From: Bin87 sp965232895
Lineage (GTDB): Bacteria > Chloroflexota > Dehalococcoidia > Lucifugimonadales > UBA3495
Direction of reading: 5' to 3'
Length of the DNA stretch: 64,000 nt
NCBI GenBank assembly: GCA_965232895.1
Contig: OZ247430.1
Span: 3,224,001-3,288,000, forward strand
In this document: positions 59,276 through 64,000 of the stretch, in pieces
How the letters are laid out: every line of letters starts with the position of its first letter
Numbering within the stretch: position 1 is the stretch's first letter
The notes under the pieces: generated by a model
What the model was told of the DNA's origin: nothing
The model's input: the letters and a program-made list of their open reading frames with translations, nothing else
Database searches by the model: none
Program-made: the position numbers and the translations under genes

Positions 59276-60613
59276 TTATCCGTTAGATGAGTACGATTCC
59301 CTGTGGCGGTCACGGTCGTAACCATCGTTGTTGACCAACAATGTACTGATGGTGAGCGGCGAAACCTCAAAGTATTCGGCGACTTGTTCTTGATTCTCCG
59401 TAGAGTAATCGTCATCCAGCATAGCACGCACCGTCTCCCAAGGGCTGAGCAGTTCGGCGGCGAATGCGCGTTGAGCTTTCTGACGGTAGCTATACGAACG
59501 CGTTGCTGGGGAAAAGGGTTCGCCCATAACGAAGTTCCCTTCGTTGAACAAGCGGTCACCAACCAAGCGAGCTACGTCAAAGCGCCGGCCAGTTTTTCGC
59601 CACTGTCTGAGAGCAATTCGTGGACAGTTTTGTGCCGAGTGAAACACCCAAGACAAGCTGTTGGTGCAATGGTTCGACTTAAACACTTTGGTAGACAGTC
59701 CGGCCAACTCGGCCAGTCGATTATCGGCGACAGGTTGGTCAGATAAACCGGCTTGTTCACGGACGGCGCTGGCGGCGGCGACGCCGATGCGCCATGCCGG
59801 TGTCTGGCCCCATTGCATTTCCAGAGGGTAATGTAGCCGCAAGGCATCATTGACGTTTATGTCAAATCCCACGGATGCTGTGGTATCGGTTATTTGCTGA
59901 GCGGACAGCATATTGTCGCCAGCACCAGTGGCCAGTTCGTCCAGCGCGTTTCCACCGAGGATCTGAGCGTCCTTAAGCCAGCTGTAAATTCGCTGCTCAT
60001 CTACTTCGTCAGGGTTAAAGCCCAACAGCGCCTCAATACGGCGGAAACGCGACAGTTCCGGGTCGTTGCGTTCTTCGCTGAGGTCATTCGATAGGGTTTG
60101 GAGATTTGTACCGGCTATACCGGCATCCGCCAACAACTGCAATACCACAGCGATGAATTGGTCAACAGCGTTTTCAAAGTCCGCCGCCTGCACGGTAATC
60201 GGCAATGCCCCGATATATGAGAAAAGCGGGGTGTCCAATTCATGCGAACGTTCCGCTAGTAAGTCACACTGGAATCCATCGCAGGAAATCGTGATGTTCG
60301 GCCATAGATAACCTTCACCGATGTCGGACGTACGGTGAGCCATATCCCATTCGAAAGCGGGGGCGTTGTCAACCGACGAACGAGGTTCCCAGCGTAGTCG
60401 CCACCAGTTCCAAATCAGCCACTCCGCAAAGTGGTAACCAGAGACATAGGGGCCTGGCTGATAGTTGTGCTTACTACCGTCTGCCTCAACCAAGGCGGCG
60501 AGCATTTTATCGCCGGCTAAGATTTCCAGACGACCAAAAGCGGCCCTCTCGTAACCAGTTCCCACATCCAACGACGCTGGAATCAGGTCAATCTTTAGGT
60601 TGGTTGTAGTCAT
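59276..60613 (-). CDS. ImmA/IrrE-like protein, probable inactive metallopeptidase
   Basis: A 445-residue protein; GGAGAG lies upstream of ATG 60613 (MTTTNLKIDLIPASLDVGTG). The C-terminal region follows the layout of ImmA/IrrE peptidases and COG2856-type regulators: FDVARLVGDRLFNEGNFVMG, SYRQKAQRAFAAELLSPWET and YFEVSPLTISTLLVNN. The usual zinc-binding HExxH is absent, replaced around QRAFAAEL, so catalysis is doubtful. The N-terminal half (FAEWLIWNWWRLRWEPRSSV) resembles an unassigned domain seen with such proteins. The start overlaps the stop of the upstream 144-residue gene (ATGA), which marks a two-gene unit. GC is lower than in the neighbours, suggesting transfer. It may belong to a toxin-antitoxin or stress-sensing module. 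Confidence 0.6.
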   Translation of the reverse strand: MTTTNLKIDLIPASLDVGTGYERAAFGRLEILAGDKMLAALVEADGSKHNYQPGPYVSGYHFAEWLIWNWWRLRWEPRSSVDNAPAFEWDMAHRTSDIGEGYLWPNITISCDGFQCDLLAERSHELDTPLFSYIGALPITVQAADFENAVDQFIAVVLQLLADAGIAGTNLQTLSNDLSEERNDPELSRFRRIEALLGFNPDEVDEQRIYSWLKDAQILGGNALDELATGAGDNMLSAQQITDTTASVGFDINVNDALRLHYPLEMQWGQTPAWRIGVAAASAVREQAGLSDQPVADNRLAELAGLSTKVFKSNHCTNSLSWVFHSAQNCPRIALRQWRKTGRRFDVARLVGDRLFNEGNFVMGEPFSPATRSYSYRQKAQRAFAAELLSPWETVRAMLDDDYSTENQEQVAEYFEVSPLTISTLLVNNDGYDRDRHRESYSSNG

Positions 60614-61044
60614 TGATTCCGTTCTCTCCACTCACGGATGATGTACCTGCGCATCCGTTGGTCTCGATACAGCCGGTATCCATGGTATCTGGAGCCGTCA
60701 TCACCAAGTTTGGCCTCGTAGGCTTCACCAGCATGGTCAACCGCCCAGACATACTTAGGCAAACGCTCTTCTTCAAGATAGCCGCTGACCATTTCTGATT
60801 GGATGCCTGCGCGGAACAGTTCGCAGGCTTCTCGCAGGCTTATTGTTCGCAAGTCGTCGCAGACCGACTTGTGGGGACGCGGATTCACAGGAGGATTGAA
60901 GCCATAATCACCCGGCCTCCTCTTATGATGAGCATTGCCGGCGTAGTGTGCTTTAGTCAAGTTCGACAGAGTTTCCGCGTTCACTGTGCCCGGAGGGGCC
61001 ACCCTGCGCTTTGGATCGTTTGGTTGCCCTTTGCGACTTGGCAT
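60610..61044 (-). CDS. Conserved hypothetical partner of the ImmA/IrrE-like protein
   Basis: A 144-residue protein from ATG 61044 (MPSRKGQPNDPKRRVAPPGT), with AAGG upstream; the open frame extends another 150 nt without initiation signals. It is basic at the N-terminus and has HHKRRPGDYGFNPPVNPRPH, then LREACELFRAGIQSEMVSGY. The C-terminal half is compact: LPKYVWAVDHAGEAYEAKLG, SRYHGYRLYRDQRMRRYIIR. Small proteins with the same DYGFxPPxxPRPxKxxCD and YHGYPL-like blocks occur widely beside ImmA-type genes. It overlaps the next gene by 4 nt, so the two are translated together. It could be the effector of a pair; this is not established. Confidence 0.62.
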   Translation of the reverse strand: MPSRKGQPNDPKRRVAPPGTVNAETLSNLTKAHYAGNAHHKRRPGDYGFNPPVNPRPHKSVCDDLRTISLREACELFRAGIQSEMVSGYLEEERLPKYVWAVDHAGEAYEAKLGDDGSRYHGYRLYRDQRMRRYIIREWRERNQ

Positions 61045-61135
61045 ACGCGCATCCCTTGCATTTATTGGGGATATGTTACCACGTGGGCAATGCAGAGCGG
61101 GAGTACTGTGGGATCCTGAACCAGATTGACTTGTG

Positions 61136-62638
61136 TCAGTCGCCGTTGCCCGAAATTGCCGGAGCCGGAGCGCCGCCGGCAGGGGCAGGGGCCGCATCGG
61201 GCCGCAGTTCGGCCGGCAGATCGTTTTCCCATTCCGGCAGTTGGTGCTGGTGCGTGGTCGGCAGGAACAAGATAGAGACGACCCCCAGCAAGCTCATCAC
61301 GAAGGAAAGCAAGATAGTGGCGATATAACCACCCGTGATGGCCAGCAGCAACGCGCCAAGGCCCGCTCCGCAGGCCATACCGGCGCCGGCTCCCATCATC
61401 TGGAAGCCATACGTGGTGCCGATAGGGGCGTTGCCATAGTACTGGCGGTTGATAATTGGGAACGCGGACATCTCCCCACCAAAGCCGATTCCGAACAGAA
61501 TGGCGAAGAGGTAGAACATCCAGATTTCGGGATACCATTGTACTGCGGCAAACAGCACCAATACCGGAGCAACCTGGAGGAAGAAACAGACGGCCATCAC
61601 CCATTTGCTCCCTAGAAGGTCGGCGGCGACGGGTACTCCGAAACGTGTAACCGTGCTGACGACGCTCATGGCAACGGCCGCGCCTCCGGCGATGGCCCCG
61701 GCGGTCAAAAGCGCGGAGTCTCCCGGTGGGAGGGATTCCCAGCCCGGTTCCAGACCGGCCACGATTATCTGGGGCAGGAACACGATGATTATGCTGTGGC
61801 CGGCGCAACCCCAGTAGTGGATGCCGATCAAGTTCCAGAAGGCCGGCGTCTTGCGTACCTTTTGCAGGAACACTCGTGTGCGTGCTTTGGCTTCCTGGCC
61901 GGTGCTGGCAATTCGCCGGCGAGGGGACTCTCCACTGCCGTCGTCGCCCAACTGCCGCAGTCCAACATCCTCGGGCGAGTTGTAGAAAATGCGTGTCAGC
62001 ACAAGGAGGATGACACCGCCGATGACGCCGGGAATCCAGAAAGCCATCCGGATGCCGATGACCGATGGGTCACCGAAGGGGAGACGTTCGCTCCATTCCA
62101 GCCCGGCGCCAGTGCTGAACCACGTAACCAGCCCCAGCATAATAGGTAAGGCTATGAATGGGCCGAACCCCTGCGAAGCTTGGAGCAGACCCATACCTAC
62201 GCCGAGGTGCTTGCGGAACCAAGAGGTGACGGCAACAGTGAGGGGCACTTGGAAAATGCCCATGGATGCGCTTAAGATGATCCCGAAGAAGAGGAACAGG
62301 TGCCACATCTCCGTCATGAAGCCGGTGAGGATCATGCCGACTATGTACATGGAGGCGCCCAAGGTCATGGTGAACCGCGCACCGTAACGATCGCCCAGCC
62401 ACCCGGAGGGAGGACCGAAGGCACCCGAGATCACCCACTGCAATGAGAATGCAAGGGTGATCAGCCAAACCTCCCAGCCGAATCCGACGGCGATAAACGG
62501 CACCAGGGCCGGGAACGACATTCGGAATGACGATGACACCAGCCGCATCATCGCGGTGATGGCGACTATCGCCCAAGCGTAGTGGATACGGTTGCCGACC
62601 AGCGTGAACTGATCGGGGCGGAGGTTAACTACGGCCAT
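61136..62638 (-). CDS. MFS transporter, monocarboxylate/OFA-like
   Basis: A 500-residue integral membrane protein with about 12 predicted helices; GAGG precedes ATG 62638. The start NRIHYAWAIVAITAMMRLVS and first-half motif A GWLGDRYGARFTMTLGASMY are typical of the monocarboxylate/oxalate-formate branch of the major facilitator superfamily. AVTSWFRKHLGVGMGLLQAS is the characteristic helix-5 region. A charged central loop (QLGDDGSGESPRRRIASTGQ) separates the halves; the second half has VPVAADLLGSKWVMAVCFFL. The substrate is probably a carboxylate. It is upstream of the ImmA/IrrE-like module on the same strand but separated by 91 nt. Confidence 0.88.
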   Translation of the reverse strand: MAVVNLRPDQFTLVGNRIHYAWAIVAITAMMRLVSSSFRMSFPALVPFIAVGFGWEVWLITLAFSLQWVISGAFGPPSGWLGDRYGARFTMTLGASMYIVGMILTGFMTEMWHLFLFFGIILSASMGIFQVPLTVAVTSWFRKHLGVGMGLLQASQGFGPFIALPIMLGLVTWFSTGAGLEWSERLPFGDPSVIGIRMAFWIPGVIGGVILLVLTRIFYNSPEDVGLRQLGDDGSGESPRRRIASTGQEAKARTRVFLQKVRKTPAFWNLIGIHYWGCAGHSIIIVFLPQIIVAGLEPGWESLPPGDSALLTAGAIAGGAAVAMSVVSTVTRFGVPVAADLLGSKWVMAVCFFLQVAPVLVLFAAVQWYPEIWMFYLFAILFGIGFGGEMSAFPIINRQYYGNAPIGTTYGFQMMGAGAGMACGAGLGALLLAITGGYIATILLSFVMSLLGVVSILFLPTTHQHQLPEWENDLPAELRPDAAPAPAGGAPAPAISGNGD

Positions 62639-62765
62639 AATCCTCTTCCTTAAGTGCCTCAGTATGCTCTTGCGCCCGATACTGTGTCAAGGAAATTATT
62701 CGAGCGGGCGCGGACTGCGCTGCCCGCGCCGTTGAGTTGCCCCGATCAAACCCATGATTCAGGCA

Positions 62766-63551
62766 TCAACGCGGACGCGCCGGCGCGGAACCCAGGTGGC
62801 TGCCCGCGTCCACCAGGATGGTCTCCCCGGTAACGTGCTCCGCGCCCTCGATGAGCCAGACCACCGGCTCCGATACGGTTTCGGGCGTGCCGGCCGAGCC
62901 CAGCGGAGCGGATGCGGCGTAGCGGTCGATGAAGCCCTGGTAGTTCTCCTCGCCCAGGCCCTCGCGCCACCAGCGGGTCTGCATCACGCCGGGACAGACC
63001 GCGTTGACCCGGATCTCCGGCGCCAGGGCTCGGGCCAAGGAATAGGTCATCACGTTCAATGCCGCCTTGGACGCCGCGTAGGCGATGGAACTGCCCGAGC
63101 CGCTGAAGCCCGACCCGGACGACACGTTGACGATGGCGCCGCGGCCCCGCTCCTGCATGGCCGGGGTGACCGCCCGCGCCATCTGGTACGCTCCGATGAC
63201 GTTCACGTCGAGGACACGCCGGAAGTCCTCTGAAGACAGACCCTCCAGGTCGTAGTGCGGAACGATAACCGACGTGGCGGCGTTGTTCACCAGGCCGTCG
63301 ATCCGGCCCCATTGTTCCAGCGCCGTCGCCGCCATGCGCCGGCAGTCGTCGTCCGAGGACACGTCGGCCTGACACAGGATGGCCCCGCCGCCGAGGCTGC
63401 GGCACGCCACCGCGGCGGCCTGCGCCTCGGCCTCGCTTTTCGTGTAGTTGATGACCACGTTGCCGCCCTTGGCCGCCAGACGCTGGGCTACGGCCGCGCC
63501 CAGGCCGGTGGCCGATCCCGTCACGATGAATACGCCGTCCTTGATTTCCAT
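62766..63551 (-). CDS. Short-chain dehydrogenase/reductase (SDR)
   Basis: A 261-residue SDR from ATG 63551 (MEIKDGVFIVTGSATGLGAA). The cofactor loop is TGSATGLG, then NYTKSEAEAQ, which suggests NADP(H). Catalytic elements are NNAATS, IVNVSSGSGFSGSGSSIAYA with Ser, and YAASKAA. The C-terminal CPGVMQTRWW, VTGETILVDAGSHLG are typical of FabG-like reductases. The open frame extends upstream across the divergent promoter region, but those codons overlap the next SDR in antisense. It is divergent from the SDR at 63676, the two sharing a 124-bp intergenic region. The substrate is unknown. Confidence 0.9.
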   Translation of the reverse strand: MEIKDGVFIVTGSATGLGAAVAQRLAAKGGNVVINYTKSEAEAQAAAVACRSLGGGAILCQADVSSDDDCRRMAATALEQWGRIDGLVNNAATSVIVPHYDLEGLSSEDFRRVLDVNVIGAYQMARAVTPAMQERGRGAIVNVSSGSGFSGSGSSIAYAASKAALNVMTYSLARALAPEIRVNAVCPGVMQTRWWREGLGEENYQGFIDRYAASAPLGSAGTPETVSEPVVWLIEGAEHVTGETILVDAGSHLGSAPARPR

Positions 63552-63590
63552 TTGGATCACCCCGATGTCATGCCATTGCAGAGTGCGCCG

Positions 63591-63643
63591 ATTATAGCGA
63601 ACGGGGATGCTCAACTTGACCCGACCAACGGCGCCGCTACAAT
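63591..63643. promoter_or_regulatory. Divergent promoters between two SDR genes
   Basis: On the plus strand TTGACC (63616-63621) and TACAAT (63638-63643) have a 16-nt spacer and lie 33 nt before ATG 63676. On the minus strand a perfect TATAAT (63596-63591) lies 40 nt before ATG 63551, with no good -35. Confidence 0.55.
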
Positions 63644-63675
63644 CGTTGCACCATCGAGTAGCAGGAGGCGGAACC

Positions 63676-64000
63676 ATGCGGCTGGAAAACAAGGTTGCCA
63701 TCATCAGCGGCGGAGCCCGGGGAATGGGCGCGCAGGAGGCCCGGCTGTTCGCCAGCGAGGGAGCCCGGGTGGTCATCGGCGACGTGCTGGACGACGCGGG
63801 ACGGCAGACCGAAGCCGAGATCAACGAGACGGGAGCTGAGTGCCTCTTCGTTCACCTGGACGTCACCAGCGAGGAGGACTGGCGGGGTGCGGTGGCGGCC
63901 GCGGTGTCCCGCTTCGGCAAGGTGGACATCCTGGTCAACAACGCCGGCATCTCCACCCGGGGCGGCATCGAAGACATGACCACGGAGCAATGGGAACGCA
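63676..64000 (+). CDS. Short-chain dehydrogenase/reductase (5' part; runs off right edge)
   Basis: ATG 63676 is preceded by AGGAGGCGGAACC. About 108 residues are visible: NKVAIISGGARGMGAQEARL (cofactor loop), GARVVIGDVLDDAGRQTEAE (Asp after the second strand, so NAD is likely), LFVHLDVTSEEDWRGAVAAA and ILVNNAGISTRGGIEDMTTE. The sequence is very close to the SDR at 19558-20316 (ISGGARGMGASEARLFAREG), suggesting a related hydroxysteroid or cyclic-alcohol dehydrogenase. The catalytic YxxxK lies beyond the window. Confidence 0.88.
   Translation, partial: MRLENKVAIISGGARGMGAQEARLFASEGARVVIGDVLDDAGRQTEAEINETGAECLFVHLDVTSEEDWRGAVAAAVSRFGKVDILVNNAGISTRGGIEDMTTEQWER

Noticed and set aside
1..64000. 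CRISPR arrays, rRNA and tRNA genes
   Set aside because: No regularly spaced repeats and no rRNA- or tRNA-like segments were seen on reading both strands; a small tRNA could still be missed without a covariance search.

Overview
The window is high-GC bacterial DNA, apparently chromosomal: it carries secA, ribosomal protein L25 and citrate synthase. The gene mix suggests an uncultured Chloroflexota of the SAR202/Dehalococcoidia type. It holds luciferase-like (F420/FMN) monooxygenases, many short-chain dehydrogenases, a Rieske oxygenase, an amidase, a hydantoinase-type amidohydrolase, DUF1800/DUF1501 pairs, tandem DinB/maleylpyruvate-isomerase-like proteins and beta-propeller proteins. This lineage call is inference from family content; no 16S rRNA or tRNA gene is visible.

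Layout. 1-16 kb: two paralogous minus-strand cassettes, DUF1800 > DUF1501 > NHL propeller (about 3.2-0 kb, cut by the left edge, and 15.6-11.8 kb). The second continues into a small protein, a BenD-like diol dehydrogenase and a Rieske oxygenase. Between them lie a small GatC/AtzG-like protein with its amidase, a low-GC CoiA-like gene beside a gene remnant, an alpha/beta hydrolase and a luciferase-like enzyme. 15.7-17.3 kb: two histidine-rich exported proteins. 17.3-21.5 kb: citrate synthase, an LLM oxidoreductase, an SDR and an Eis-like acetyltransferase. 21.5-23.4 kb: a HigBA module with a repeat/palindrome operator, and an IS982-type element that has split a minus-strand ORF. 23.7-27.7 kb: L25, a DUF3800-like protein and SecA. 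27.7-30.9 kb: a YHS metal protein, a coiled-coil membrane protein and a copper ATPase.

31.6-43.1 kb: a leucine-dehydrogenase-family enzyme, then a peptide-type ABC operon (binding protein, two permeases, no ATPase) whose last gene is a DUF3179 lipoprotein. That gene has an in-frame TGA exactly where the family has the first Cys of its CPLC motif. Next come a zinc-ribbon/PQQ-propeller membrane protein, a retropepsin-like protease, a hydantoinase-type enzyme and a TPR protein. 43.2-47.4 kb: a HelD/UvrD-like helicase gene lies between two identical 281-bp copies of the 3' end of a cystathionine gamma-synthase-type gene. 47.4-52.5 kb: an operon with a TRAP-type binding protein fused to a fibronectin-like domain, a two-frame aminotransferase, and a GMC oxidoreductase fused to an extra N-terminal domain. 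52.7-56.2 kb: a Uma2 nuclease and a one-polypeptide restriction-modification protein. 56.3-64 kb: DinB-like paralogues, a BNR propeller, an ImmA/IrrE-like two-gene module, an MFS transporter and two SDRs, the last cut by the window edge.

Several starts were moved inward from the longest open frame to the ATG/GTG/TTG with a Shine-Dalgarno sequence. Strong rho-independent terminators and TTGACA-type promoters mark the main transcription units. The observations most worth following are the DUF3179 TGA, the 281-bp duplication around the helicase gene, the duplicated DUF1800-DUF1501-NHL cassette and the fused GMC gene.
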